NCBI RefSeq assembly: GCF_028548475.1
Contig: NZ_JAQQLE010000004.1
Coordinates: 62,001-126,000, forward strand
Source of the DNA: Vogesella margarita
Lineage (GTDB): Bacteria; Pseudomonadota; Gammaproteobacteria; Burkholderiales; Chromobacteriaceae
Reading direction: 5' to 3'
Length of the DNA: 64,000 nt
Shown: positions 1 to 8,459 of the stretch, piece by piece
How the letters are laid out: each line of letters opens with the position of its first letter
Numbering within the stretch: position 1 is the stretch's first letter
Notes under the pieces: generated by a model
Database searches by the model: none
What the model saw: only the letters and a program-made list of their open reading frames with translations
Told to the model about the DNA's origin: nothing
Translations under genes and position numbers: made by a program

Positions 1-282
1 CTGGAAAACCTGGTGGTGGCGCAAGCGCGCAACCTGTTCACCGTCGACGCCAGCGCCGAAGAGCAGCCGGATCTCGGCGAAATCGACAACCTGGCCAAGA
101 GCCTGCTCGACGCCCAGCTCAGCGAGTGGAAAAGCCAGAAGCTGATCTCGGAGCAAAACGGCCAGCTGGCCACCAAGATCGATTTCAAGAACGGCGCGCT
201 GCTGGTCAACAGCACCCGCGTCGCCCTGCCGTGGGAAGAAGAGGAAGATCCGGCGCCGCCGGCCGCCTCGGCCGCCCAGTAA
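1..282 (+). CDS. DUF945 (YdgA-like) protein, C-terminal end only
   Basis: The open frame enters from the window's left edge and stops at the TAA at 280-282, so only about the last 93 residues are visible. The end has the pattern of DUF945/YdgA proteins: a helical stretch, then a short beta hairpin in which 'FKNGALLVNS' matches the 'F.DG.L.VNG' ending of that family. DUF945 proteins are exported proteins of unknown function. The acidic, Pro/Ala-rich tail (PWEEEEDPAPPAAS) is probably a disordered extension. The stop codon is also the target site of the mobile element that follows. The family call rests on the C-terminal pattern alone, so confidence is moderate. Confidence 0.5.
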   Translation: MENLVVAQARNLFTVDASAEEQPDLGEIDNLAKSLLDAQLSEWKSQKLISEQNGQLATKIDFKNGALLVNSTRVALPWEEEEDPAPPAASAAQ

Positions 283-432
283 GAGCCTGTTCAAAGTCTC
301 GCGAGCAAGAGCGAGACAAGGCGAAAGCGCCTGAGGAAGCGGCGTTTAGCTGGATATAACCAGCATGCAGAAGGCGCTTTTAACGCCGTATCGCCCCATT
401 GAGATCAGTCGCAGCAGACATTGAACAGGTTC
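283..432. mobile_element. MITE with IS1031-type ends (150 bp)
   Basis: The ends are imperfect inverted repeats: GAGCCTGTTCAAAGTCT at 283-299, against the complement of 416-432, which reads GAACCTGTTCAATGTCT (15 of 17 match). The element is flanked by TAA at 280-282 and TAA at 433-435, a 3-bp target duplication. GAG ends and 3-bp TNA duplications are typical of the IS1031 group of the IS5 family. There is no transposase, so this is a non-autonomous derivative. The left TAA is the stop codon of the DUF945 gene, so insertion kept the reading frame intact and separated the gene from its terminator at 444-470. No second copy was seen in the window. Confidence 0.75.
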
Positions 433-443
433 TAAGGCCTGCG

Positions 444-470
444 GCCCCGTATCACGACACGGGGCTTTTT
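444..470 (+). terminator. Intrinsic terminator of the DUF945 gene
   Basis: The arms GCCCCGT (444-450) and ACGGGGC (459-465) are followed by five T. It lies beyond the MITE, so it was probably the original terminator of the upstream gene. Confidence 0.8.
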
Positions 471-588
471 CTTGCCCGCCGCCCCGTCATGCCATGCCCT
501 TAAAACGGCAGCAAGCACGCAATGAATCCCGCCGGCAGCCCCCCTTGAACTAGGCTGAAAGCAGAAACCCACCGGAAGACCGTACACC

Positions 589-1626
589 ATGAGCCTGCCC
601 CTGAATGTCGCCCTGATCGGTTACGGCTACGCCGGCCGCACCATCCACGCCCCGTTGCTGCGCGCCTGTCCGCAGCTGTGCCTGCATACCATCGTCAGCA
701 GCAAGGGCGAACAACTACTGCACGAACATCCGGACAGCCGCGTACTCAGCGACGTGGCGCTGGTGCTGGCCGATCCGGACATCGACCTGGTGGTGATCGC
801 CAGCCCCAACGACAGCCACTTTCCGCTGGCGGCGGCGGCGCTGGCGGCCGGCAAACACGTGGTGGTCGACAAGCCATTCACGCTGACCTCGGCCGAGGCA
901 CAGGAGCTGCAGGTGCTGGCCGGCGTGTACCGGCGCCAGCTGTCGGCCTTTCACAACCGGCGCTGGGATGCCGACTTCCTCACCGTGCGCCAGCTGCTGC
1001 AGGACGGCACGCTGGGCGACATCGCGCTGTTCGAGTCGCGCTTCGAGCGCTACCGGCCGCAAGTGCAGGCGCGCTGGCGCGAATCCGCCGGCGCCGGCGG
1101 CGGGCTGTGGTTCGATCTGGGCCCGCACCTGCTGGACCAGACGCTGCAGCTGTTCGGCCGGCCGCGCACCATCCACGCCGACTTCGCCGCGCAACGCTGC
1201 GGCGCCGTCGCCACCGACTACTTCCACGTTCAGCTGCACTACGGCCGGCTGCGGGTGCGGCTGTCGGCCAGCAGCCTGATCAGCGGCGGCGTGCCGCGTT
1301 TCGCGGTGCACGGCACGCTGGGCAGCTACGTGAAGTACGGGCTGGACACCCAGGAAGCGGCGCTGAAGCGCGGCGAGGCGCCGGGCTGCGCCGGCTGGGG
1401 CGAGGACCCGCTGCACGGCCTGCACTACTGGCAACAGGATGGCGAGGAGCACGGCGACGTGGTGCCGACCGTAAACGGCGACTACCGCCACTACTACAGT
1501 GCAGTGGCGGCGGCGATCCGCGGTGAAGGCGCCAACCCGGTGCCGGCGGACGACGCGATCACGGTGATGCAGCTGATCGAGCTGGGACTGGACAGCGCCC
1601 GCAACGGCCGCGAGCTGCTGGTATAA
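589..1626 (+). CDS. Gfo/Idh/MocA family NAD(P)-dependent oxidoreductase
   Basis: A 345-residue protein with the full two-domain plan. The N-terminal Rossmann fold has GYGYAG at residues 11-16. DKP at 94-96 stands where most family members have EKP. The C-terminal alpha/beta domain starts near residue 125. It is closest in feel to the YdgJ-like branch of uncharacterised sugar or inositol-type dehydrogenases. It should oxidise or reduce a hydroxyl of a small polyol or sugar with NAD(P); the substrate cannot be read from the sequence. The gene is a single transcription unit that ends in the strong palindromic terminator at 1637-1686. The next gene is convergent and unrelated, so context gives no pathway. 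Confidence 0.85.
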   Translation: MSLPLNVALIGYGYAGRTIHAPLLRACPQLCLHTIVSSKGEQLLHEHPDSRVLSDVALVLADPDIDLVVIASPNDSHFPLAAAALAAGKHVVVDKPFTLTSAEAQELQVLAGVYRRQLSAFHNRRWDADFLTVRQLLQDGTLGDIALFESRFERYRPQVQARWRESAGAGGGLWFDLGPHLLDQTLQLFGRPRTIHADFAAQRCGAVATDYFHVQLHYGRLRVRLSASSLISGGVPRFAVHGTLGSYVKYGLDTQEAALKRGEAPGCAGWGEDPLHGLHYWQQDGEEHGDVVPTVNGDYRHYYSAVAAAIRGEGANPVPADDAITVMQLIELGLDSARNGRELLV

Positions 1627-1636
1627 GACCACGCTG

Positions 1637-1686
1637 CAAAACGCTTGCGGCCAACCTTGATACCAAGGTTGGCCGCAGGCGTTTTG
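1637..1686. terminator. Bidirectional terminator built from an inverted repeat pair
   Basis: The two 23-base arms, 1637-1659 and 1664-1686, pair with one G-T mismatch around a 4-base loop. The arms start and end in CAAAA/TTTTG, so the hairpin can stop transcription from both sides: the oxidoreductase (+) and the response regulator (-). Each arm contains one copy of the AAGGTTGGCCGCA element. Confidence 0.85.
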
Positions 1687-1702
1687 TCCTGACGCAGACG
1701 CG

Positions 1703-2440
1703 CTATTCCCACACCACGCTGCTGACGAACAGGTAGCCGGCGCCGTACACGGTCTTGATCAGGCGCGGATTGTAGGAGTCGTCCTCCAGCTTGCGCCGCA
1801 GCCGCGAGATGCGCACGTCGATGCTGCGGTCGAACGGCGAGATGTCGTTCTGCCCCAGCAGCTGCTCGCGCGGCAGCACACGGTTGGGCCGCTCCAAAAA
1901 GCGCAGCAGCATCAGCCCCTCGCCGGCGCTGAGCGGGCGCTCGCTGCCGTCCGGCGCGTACAGCGACAGCCGCGCCACGTCGAAACGCCAGCCGGAGAAA
2001 TGCGCGACCCGCTGTCCAGCCGCGTCGCCGGTTTCGCCCGGCGCCTCGCAGCGGCGCAGGATGCTGCGCACCCGCGCCACCAGCTCGCGCGGCTCGAACG
2101 GCTTCATGATGTAGTCGTCGGCGCCGCTTTCCAGCCCCATCACCCGGTCACCGACGTGACCTCGGCCGGTGAGGATGACCACGCCGCATCGGTGGCGCTC
2201 GCGGATCTGCCGCAGCAGCGCCATGCCGTCCATGTCCGGCAGGCCGAGGTCGACGATGCACAGGTCCGGCGTCTGCTGCCGCAGCCGTTGCAGGAAGGCC
2301 TGACCGGTGCGGAACGACTCGTGACGAAACTGGTATTCCGCCAGCACGCCGCTGATCAGCCGCGCCACCGTCAGATCGTCCTCCACCACGTAGATCAGTT
2401 TTTCGGGCGGCACCGCCGTCGTCAGTTCGTTCTGGGACAC
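1703..2440 (-). CDS. OmpR-family response regulator
   Basis: A 245-residue two-domain regulator. The receiver domain (about 15-130) has the acidic pocket Glu20/Asp21/Asp22, phospho-acceptor Asp64 in 'VDLGLPDMDG' and Lys113 in 'MKPFEP'. The C-terminal winged helix (about 150-240) ends in the family's 'DVRISRLRRKLEDD...IKTVYGAGYLF'. It overlaps the 3' end of the upstream hybrid kinase gene by 19 bp, so the pair is translationally coupled and almost certainly cognate. It binds DNA as a phosphorylated dimer; the targets are unknown. Its general shape is TorR/ArcA-like, but a specific name is not justified. Confidence 0.9.
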   Translation of the reverse strand: MSQNELTTAVPPEKLIYVVEDDLTVARLISGVLAEYQFRHESFRTGQAFLQRLRQQTPDLCIVDLGLPDMDGMALLRQIRERHRCGVVILTGRGHVGDRVMGLESGADDYIMKPFEPRELVARVRSILRRCEAPGETGDAAGQRVAHFSGWRFDVARLSLYAPDGSERPLSAGEGLMLLRFLERPNRVLPREQLLGQNDISPFDRSIDVRISRLRRKLEDDSYNPRLIKTVYGAGYLFVSSVVWE

Positions 2441-4440
2441 AACATCACCTCGTCAAGCATCCGGCCCAGCTGGGCCTCGGTAAAGGGTTTGGCCAACAGC
2501 GGAATGTCGCGGGTTTGGTCATCCGCCCCCTCCGCCGGCGCAGCGTAGCCGCTCATCAGCAGGATGCGGATCTCCGGCCGCTGCTGCCGCGCCAGCGCCG
2601 CCAGCTGGCGGCCGCCGAGCCGGCCCGGCATCACGATATCGCTCAGCAGCAGGCCGATGTCGGCGATGCTGGCCAGCAGTGTCGCCGCCTCGTCGCCGTT
2701 TTCCGCCTCCACCACCGGGTAGCCGAGTGCACTCAGCTGCCGCTGCACCACGCGCCGCACCTCCGGGTCGTCTTCCACCAAAAGCACCAGCGGCCGCTCG
2801 CGGCCACCGGCCCGGCCGCTGAAATCGAGCAGGCCGTGTGGCTGCGCCGTCGGCGTGGTGCGCGGCAGGCGCAGGCTGAACACGCTGCCGCCCCCCGGCT
2901 GGCTGCTGACGCTGACCTGGCCGCCGGACTGGCGCGCAAAGCCGTACACCATCGCAAGCCCCAGGCCGCTGCCGCTGCCGAAGCGCTTGGTGGTGAAGAA
3001 CGGTTCGAACACGCGCAACTGCACCTCCGGCGTCATGCCACAGCCATTGTCGGTCACGTCGATGCGGATATAGTCGCCGGCAGCCAGCTGCCACTCGGCG
3101 GCGGCGCGTGCATCCAGCGTCTCAACGTTGGCCGCAATCTGCAGCCTGCCGCCGTCCGGCATCGCGTCGCGCGCGTTCAGCACCAGGTTGAGGATGGCGC
3201 TTTCCAGCTGGTTGGCATCGGCCATCACGTAGTCGTGCTCCGCCGCCAGATGGCAATCCAGCACGATGTTTTCCGGCAGCGAGCGCTGCAGCAGCTGCAT
3301 CATGCCGCCGATCAGCTCGCCGATCTGCACCGGCTGCGCCATGAGCGGCTGCTGGCGGGCAAAGCCAAGCAGCCGCCGCACCAGCTCCACCCCGCGTCCG
3401 GCGGCGTGCAGCGCCGGGTCGAGATAGTCCAGCAGCGCCGGCTGCGGCGACAGGCGGCGACGCAATTCGCCGAGGTTGCCCAGCACCACGGTCAGCATGT
3501 TGTTGAAGTCGTGCGCCATGCCGCCGGACAGCTGGCCGATGGCCTCCATCTTCTGCGCCTGCACCAGCGCCGCCTGGGTCTGCTTCTGCTCGGTGATATC
3601 GAAGGACAGCACGAAGCAGCCCAGCACTTCGCCGTCGGCGGCGATCTCCGGCACCAGCGTGCTGCGCGCGAAGATGGTGCTGCCGTCGTCCTTCTCCATC
3701 GAGTATTCGTAGCTGACCTGCTGGCCGGTCAGCGCCGCCTCGACATAGCGCTGCACCGCGGCGTAGAACTTGCTGCCCAGCGCCTGCGAAATGTGGCGCC
3801 CGCTCATCTGCGCGCTGTCGCGGCCGAACCAGTCGGCGTAGCCCTTGTTGGCGTAACGGTAGATCTGGCCGTGGTCGAAATAGGCGATCAGCGCCGGAAT
3901 GGTGTCGGTGATCAGCCGCAGCCGCTGTTCGCTGCGCTGCAAGGCGGCGGCAAGCTGCTCGTTGGCCAGCTGCGCGGCACACAGCTGCTGCCGCGCCCGC
4001 TCCAGCTCGCGCCCCGCAGGGTCCGACGGCGGCGGTGCCTGACGGGCCGCAGCCTGCTCCGCGCTCAGCGCGCTGTAGAGCGTGATGAAACCGCCCTGCG
4101 GCAAGGGCGCGCCGCGCACGTGCAGCAGCGAGCCGTCCGGGCGCCGGCGCTCAAGCTCATGGCGCTCGAAACGCTGCGCGCGCACTACCCGCTCCGCCAC
4201 CTGCAATTCCGCGTCGCCGGGGCCGTACTCACCGCGGCAGGCGTTATAACGGATAAAGGCCTCGAACGGCGTGCCGAGCGCCGCCAGCTCAGGCGGGAAA
4301 TCCAGCAGCGTCAGGAAGCGCTGGTTGCAGGCCACCAGCCTCAGCCCGGCATCGAACACGGTGACGCCCTGCTCCAGCAGGTCCAGCCCGGACAGCAGCG
4401 TGGCGCCGAGTGCGGTCTCTGGCGACGGGTGTTGCATCAT
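2422..4440 (-). CDS. PAS-domain hybrid sensor histidine kinase with C-terminal receiver
   Basis: About 672 residues with no membrane segment, so a cytoplasmic sensor. Order: an N-terminal PAS-like domain (about 15-125), a coiled-coil linker, a second PAS (about 170-290), HisKA with phospho-acceptor His310 in 'GGMAHDFNNML', an HATPase domain ('LNARDAMPDGG', 'GSGSGLGLAMVYGF'), and a receiver (about 550-668) starting 'LVLLVEDDPEVRRVV'. The ATG at 4438-4440 has AAGGA eight bases upstream. A GTG three bases earlier and a second ATG three bases later are alternatives. The built-in receiver plus a separate OmpR regulator implies either a phosphorelay or a phosphate sink. The ligand is unknown; the second PAS has no obvious cofactor signature. 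Confidence 0.9.
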   Translation of the reverse strand: MMQHPSPETALGATLLSGLDLLEQGVTVFDAGLRLVACNQRFLTLLDFPPELAALGTPFEAFIRYNACRGEYGPGDAELQVAERVVRAQRFERHELERRRPDGSLLHVRGAPLPQGGFITLYSALSAEQAAARQAPPPSDPAGRELERARQQLCAAQLANEQLAAALQRSEQRLRLITDTIPALIAYFDHGQIYRYANKGYADWFGRDSAQMSGRHISQALGSKFYAAVQRYVEAALTGQQVSYEYSMEKDDGSTIFARSTLVPEIAADGEVLGCFVLSFDITEQKQTQAALVQAQKMEAIGQLSGGMAHDFNNMLTVVLGNLGELRRRLSPQPALLDYLDPALHAAGRGVELVRRLLGFARQQPLMAQPVQIGELIGGMMQLLQRSLPENIVLDCHLAAEHDYVMADANQLESAILNLVLNARDAMPDGGRLQIAANVETLDARAAAEWQLAAGDYIRIDVTDNGCGMTPEVQLRVFEPFFTTKRFGSGSGLGLAMVYGFARQSGGQVSVSSQPGGGSVFSLRLPRTTPTAQPHGLLDFSGRAGGRERPLVLLVEDDPEVRRVVQRQLSALGYPVVEAENGDEAATLLASIADIGLLLSDIVMPGRLGGRQLAALARQQRPEIRILLMSGYAAPAEGADDQTRDIPLLAKPFTEAQLGRMLDEVMLCPRTN
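3124..3137 (+). repeat. DUS-like 14-mer, C variant
   Basis: Complete match (AACG form) inside the hybrid kinase gene. On the coding strand it reads Ile-Ala-Ala-Asn-Val. Confidence 0.8.
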
Positions 4441-4650
4441 CACGACGTTCCTTGGCCAGAAAACACTGGCATAGCGGGTAAAAGCCCCATTTTAGAGCAG
4501 CGGCACCACAAAATGCCCTGTGGCAACGATTCGTTACATTTGACACAAAGTTGCGCAAGGTTTTGCCGCAACCATCGTCCAGATAACAGTCGGCGCCGCC
4601 CTGCCCCGGGCCGGACGGCACGACACAAAGCCGCAACACAGGAGAGCCGG

Positions 4651-6297
4651 ATGTCAGAAGCACGCAAACCGTACCAGATCGGTCTTTGCAAGACCGCCGC
4701 CAATTTTACCGCGCTGTCGCCGCTGGGTTTCATCGAGCGCGCCGCCAGCGTCTACCCGGAACACATCGCCGTCATCCACGGCAGCCTGCAGCGCAACTGG
4801 CGCGACACCTACGCCCGCAGCCGGCGCCTCGCGTCGGCGCTGCAACGCCACGGCGTCACCCCCGGCGACACCGTCGCGGTGATGCTGCCCAACATCCCGG
4901 CGATGGTGGAGTGCCACTTCGGCGTGCCGATGTCCGGCGCGGTGCTGAACACCCTCAACACCCGGCTGGACCCGGAGGCGATCGCCTTCATGCTGCAGCA
5001 CGGCGAGGCGCGGGCGCTGATCACCGACCGCGAGTTCAGCTTCACCATCGCGCCGGCGCTGGCACTGCTGGAGACGCCGCCGCTGGTGATCGATGTCGAC
5101 GACGCGGAATACGACGGCCCCGGCGAGCGCCTGGGACAGATGGAGTACGAGGACTTCCTCGCCGGCGGCGACCCGGACTTCGCCTGGCAGCTACCGGCCG
5201 ACGAGTGGGACGCCATCGCGCTGAACTACACCTCCGGCACCACCGGCAATCCGAAGGGCGTGGTCTACCACCATCGCGGCGCCTACCTCAACGCCATCAG
5301 CAACATCGTCGACTGGGGCATGCCGCACCACGCCATCTACCTGTGGACGCTGCCGATGTTCCACTGCAACGGCTGGTGCTTCCCGTGGACGGTTGCGGCC
5401 AACGTTGGCACCAACGTCTGCCTGCGCCGCGTCGATCCGCGGCTGATTTTCGAGCTGATCAAGCAGCACAAGGTCAGCCACTATTGCGGCGCGCCCATCG
5501 TGCATACCATGCTGATCAACGCGCCGGCCGAGTGCAAACAGGGCATCGACCACCCGGTCAGCTGCCTGGTGGCCGGCGCCGCGCCACCATCGGCGGTGAT
5601 CGAGGGCATGGAGAAGCTCGGCTTCAACATCACCCACGTCTACGGCCTGACCGAAACCTACGGCCCGGCCGCGGTCTGCGCCAAGCAGCCGGCATGGCAA
5701 GCACTCGACCTGTCCAGCCGCACCGAGCGCAACGGCCGCCAGGGCGTGCGCTACACCATGCAGCACGGCATGACGGTGCTGGACCCGGAGACGATGCAGG
5801 AAGTGCCGCACGACGGCGAGACCATGGGCGAGATCATGTTCCGCGGCAACCTGGTGATGAAGGGTTACCTGAAGAACGAGGCCGCCACCGCCGAGGCACT
5901 GGCCGGCGACTGGTTCCACACCGGCGACCTGGCGGTGATCCAGCCCGACGGCTATGTGAAGATCAAGGATCGCTCCAAGGACGTGATCATCTCCGGCGGC
6001 GAGAACATCTCGTCGCTGGAAGTGGAAGACGTGCTGTGCCGCTTCCCGGACGTGATCGCGGCGGCGGTGGTGGCACTGCCGGATCCGAAATGGGGCGAGG
6101 TGCCGTGCGCCTTCATCGAACTGCGCGAAGGCGTCAGCGGCGACGAGGCGGCGGTGATCAAACACTGCCGCGCCCACCTCGCCCGCTTCAAGGTACCCAA
6201 GCGCATCATCTTCGGCCCGATCGCTCGTACCTCGACCGGCAAGATCCAGAAATTCCTGCTACGGCAGCAGACCAACGCCATCGCTGCCATCGAGTAA
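4651..6297 (+). CDS. AMP-dependent acyl-CoA synthetase (medium/long-chain type)
   Basis: A 548-residue ANL-superfamily enzyme that activates a carboxylic acid to the acyl-adenylate and then the CoA thioester. The P-loop-like motif 'YTSGTTGNPKG' lies at 193-203. The 'GLTETYGP' core motif, the hinge region 'TGDLAVIQPDGYVKIKDRSKD' (split here) and the C-terminal catalytic Lys in 'STGKIQK' are all present. Start at ATG 4651, preceded by AGGAG. The sequence resembles AlkK/FadD3-like synthetases more than E. coli FadD, a second copy of which lies at 18.7 kb. It is divergent from the hybrid kinase, with 210 bp between them. The chain length of the substrate is not predictable. Confidence 0.85.
   Translation: MSEARKPYQIGLCKTAANFTALSPLGFIERAASVYPEHIAVIHGSLQRNWRDTYARSRRLASALQRHGVTPGDTVAVMLPNIPAMVECHFGVPMSGAVLNTLNTRLDPEAIAFMLQHGEARALITDREFSFTIAPALALLETPPLVIDVDDAEYDGPGERLGQMEYEDFLAGGDPDFAWQLPADEWDAIALNYTSGTTGNPKGVVYHHRGAYLNAISNIVDWGMPHHAIYLWTLPMFHCNGWCFPWTVAANVGTNVCLRRVDPRLIFELIKQHKVSHYCGAPIVHTMLINAPAECKQGIDHPVSCLVAGAAPPSAVIEGMEKLGFNITHVYGLTETYGPAAVCAKQPAWQALDLSSRTERNGRQGVRYTMQHGMTVLDPETMQEVPHDGETMGEIMFRGNLVMKGYLKNEAATAEALAGDWFHTGDLAVIQPDGYVKIKDRSKDVIISGGENISSLEVEDVLCRFPDVIAAAVVALPDPKWGEVPCAFIELREGVSGDEAAVIKHCRAHLARFKVPKRIIFGPIARTSTGKIQKFLLRQQTNAIAAIE
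5393..5406 (-). repeat. DUS-like 14-mer, C variant
   Basis: Complete match on the minus strand, inside the acyl-CoA synthetase gene, where it encodes Val-Ala-Ala-Asn-Val. Confidence 0.8.
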
Positions 6298-6301
6298 GGC
6301 A

Positions 6302-6332
6302 CAAGGTTGGCCGCACGCTGCGGCCAACCTTG
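6302..6332. terminator. Hairpin from an inverted pair of the 13-mer element
   Basis: The 14-base arms 6302-6315 and 6319-6332 pair perfectly around a 3-base loop, five bases after the acyl-CoA synthetase stop. No T-run follows, so it may act only as a stem or an mRNA-end stabiliser. Confidence 0.6.
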
Positions 6333-6389
6333 TCGCGCTTCCCCATGCCGCACGACCGTGTCAGCCACGCCGGTCAGGTCATATAAACC

Positions 6390-6422
6390 AACGCCGTGCC
6401 CCTGCCTGTGGGGCGCGGCGTT
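6390..6422. terminator. GC-rich hairpin between acyl-CoA synthetase and alkB
   Basis: The 13-base arms 6390-6402 and 6410-6422 have one mismatch. It is flanked by AT-rich bases but has no clean T-run in either direction. It lies between convergent genes, so a bidirectional terminator role is likely but not proven. Confidence 0.45.
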
Positions 6423-6497
6423 ATTGCACGAGCGGATGCCGGACGGTATTGGCGGCGCGAGACGTGCGACCGGGTACGGCCGGGTCCAGGCCCGCCG

Positions 6498-7145
6498 TCA
6501 GCGCGCCTTGCGGAAGGTGAGGTTGATGCGCTGCGCCCCCAACTGAGGATGGCTGCCCGGCTGCAGCGGCAGCACGCCGTGGTAGCGCAGCCGCGCCGGC
6601 CCGCCCCACACCACCACGTCGCCGTGCGCCAGCGGCACCCGTTGCGCGCGGTCGCTGCGCTGCATGCCGCCAAACAGGAACATCACCGGCAGGCCCAGCG
6701 ACACCGACACGATGGGCTGGCCGAAGTCGCGCTCGTCACAGTCCTGGTGCAGCGCCATGCGCGCGCCCGGCTGGTAGCAGTTGATCAGGCAGGCATCCGG
6801 CACAAAGCCGGCAAAACCGGCGGCCGCCGCCGCGCTAGCAGCCAGGCGCAACCAGTCCGCCGGCAGCGGCGGCCACGGCAGGTTGCTGGCCGGGTCCTGC
6901 GCCGCGTAACGGTAGCCGCGGCGATCGCTGACCCAGCCGTAGTCGCCGCAACTGCTCATCGCCACCGACATCGGCTGGCCGCCGGGGGTGAGCATGTGGC
7001 GCAACGGCGCCTGCGCCAGCAGCACCGGCAAGGCCTGCAGCAGCGCCGTCGCGTACGGCAGCGCAAAGCCGCGCAGCACCAGCGCGCCATCGCCGAGCAC
7101 CTCCTGCCAGTCCGGCGCCGGGTCGGCAAACAGGTCGGCCGTCAT
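6498..7145 (-). CDS. alkB: DNA oxidative demethylase AlkB
   Basis: A 215-residue Fe(II)/2-oxoglutarate dioxygenase that removes methyl groups from 1-methyladenine and 3-methylcytosine in DNA. Metal ligands: His133 and Asp135 in 'LHQDCDE', and His189. The 2-oxoglutarate-binding arginines are near 206 and 212 in 'RINLTFRKAR'. 'SVAMSSCGDYGW' and 'DACLINCYQPGA' match E. coli AlkB closely. The start is set at ATG 7145 because 'MTADLFADP' lines up with the E. coli N-terminus; ATG 7154 is possible. It lies 31 bp downstream of ada on the same strand, the same ada-alkB order as in E. coli, and is presumably induced with it. Confidence 0.95.
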   Translation of the reverse strand: MTADLFADPAPDWQEVLGDGALVLRGFALPYATALLQALPVLLAQAPLRHMLTPGGQPMSVAMSSCGDYGWVSDRRGYRYAAQDPASNLPWPPLPADWLRLAASAAAAAGFAGFVPDACLINCYQPGARMALHQDCDERDFGQPIVSVSLGLPVMFLFGGMQRSDRAQRVPLAHGDVVVWGGPARLRYHGVLPLQPGSHPQLGAQRINLTFRKAR

Positions 7146-7176
7146 CGTCCGCATGCCTGTTTGCAAACGTCAGCGC

Positions 7177-8256
7177 TCACGGCTTGGCCTCGCGCGCCAG
7201 CAGCGCCTGCTTGCGCGCCACGCCCCAGCGGTAGCCGGACAGGCTGCCGTCGGTGCGCACCACGCGGTGGCAGGGGATCGCCACCGCCAGCACGTTGGCC
7301 GCACAGGCACCGGCCACCGCGCGCACCGCCTGTGGCGCGCCGATACGCCGCGCGATATCGCGGTAGCTGGCGGTCTCGCCGGGCGGAATCTCGCGCAGCG
7401 CCTGCCACACCCGCTGCTGGAAGGCGGTGCCGCGCACGTCCAGTGGCAGGTCCAGCCCCAGCGCCGGCGCCTCGACGAAGCCGACCACCGTCGCCACCAG
7501 CCGCTCGAAATCGGCGTCGCCTCCGATCAGCTCGGCGCGCGGGAAGCGGTCCTGCAGCTCGTGCAGCAGCGGCTCGGCGTCGTCGCCCAGCGAGATCGCG
7601 CACACGCCGCGTTCGCTCTGCGCCACCAGAATCGCGCCCAGCGTGCACTGCCCAATGGCGAAGCGGATCACCGTGCGTGCGCCGCCGGCACGGTAGTCAC
7701 CGGGCGTCATGCCCAGCACCGCGTCCGCCTGCGCATAGAAGCGGCTGTTGGCGTTGAAACCGGCGTCGAAGATCGCCGCCGTCACCGTGTCGTGCTGCTG
7801 CAGGCCGTTGCGCACCCGCTCGGCGCGGCGCGCGGCGGCGTAGGCCTTGGGCGTCAGCCCGGTGTGCAGCTTGAATAGCCGATGGAAGTAATAGCGGCTG
7901 AGGCCGACCGCTGCGGCCAACGTGGCCAGGTCCGGTAGCGTGTCCGCACTGTCGATCAGGCGGCAGGCGGCGACGACCTTCTGCGCGTGCTGCTGTGCCA
8001 GCGGCGGCTGGTCCGGCTTGCAGCGCCGGCACGGACGGAAACCGGCGCGTTCGGCGTCGGCGCAGCTGTCGTGAAAGCGCACGTTCTCGGGGCGCGCCTG
8101 CCGGGCCGCGCACGACGGCCGGCAGTAGACGCCGGTGCTCTGCACCGAGTAGCAGAAGCGGCCGTCGGCGCCCGCATCGCGTGCCAGCACCGCCGCCCAG
8201 CGCGGGTCGCTTTCCGTTGCCGCCGCCAAGGCGCGGCGTTTTGCTGTCGCGGTCAT
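7177..8256 (-). CDS. ada: Bifunctional Ada: methylphosphotriester sensor/AraC activator and O6-methylguanine methyltransferase
   Basis: A 359-residue protein with all three Ada parts. The N-terminal zinc domain has Cys45, Cys49, Cys76 and Cys79; Cys45 corresponds to the E. coli methyl acceptor. Next comes an AraC-type helix-turn-helix (about 85-185), then the C-terminal alkyltransferase with active Cys329 in 'IPCHRVV'. Self-methylation of the N-domain would turn the protein into an activator of this cluster. Start at ATG 8256 with AGGA seven bases upstream; an ATG six bases earlier is also in frame. Divergent alkA lies about 200 bp away. Together with alkB this forms a complete adaptive-response locus. 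Confidence 0.95.
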   Translation of the reverse strand: MTATAKRRALAAATESDPRWAAVLARDAGADGRFCYSVQSTGVYCRPSCAARQARPENVRFHDSCADAERAGFRPCRRCKPDQPPLAQQHAQKVVAACRLIDSADTLPDLATLAAAVGLSRYYFHRLFKLHTGLTPKAYAAARRAERVRNGLQQHDTVTAAIFDAGFNANSRFYAQADAVLGMTPGDYRAGGARTVIRFAIGQCTLGAILVAQSERGVCAISLGDDAEPLLHELQDRFPRAELIGGDADFERLVATVVGFVEAPALGLDLPLDVRGTAFQQRVWQALREIPPGETASYRDIARRIGAPQAVRAVAGACAANVLAVAIPCHRVVRTDGSLSGYRWGVARKQALLAREAKP

Positions 8257-8354
8257 GATCATTTCCTTTTGCACTCGTCAGCCACCGTATGAGCCTACTG
8301 TAGCCAACGCGGCGGCGCCCGGCATCCCGCCGCTTGCTGCCGAATTCGCCTATT

Positions 8355-8381
8355 TTGCGACAGCGGCGTCCCTTGCGACAG
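8355..8381. promoter_or_regulatory. Two direct repeats TTGCGACAG between ada and alkA, candidate Ada sites
   Basis: TTGCGACAG occurs at 8355-8363 and again at 8373-8381, 18 bp apart, in the divergent ada/alkA control region. On the ada-coding strand they read CTGTCGCAA, containing the GCAA 'B box' of E. coli Ada sites. Assignment to Ada is inference from position and the short match. Confidence 0.4.
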
Positions 8382-8459
8382 AGCGGCGCAAGAAACAGGA
8401 TGCGGCCGGTGCGGCACGGGGTTAGCGTGTCCTGTCTGCCACCCTTCACCCTGCCAGCC

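Noticed and set aside
2515-4650. In-frame upstream extension of the acyl-CoA synthetase across the hybrid kinase gene
   Set aside because: It runs antisense to the kinase; the real start is ATG 4651 with a good ribosome-binding site and the family N-terminus.
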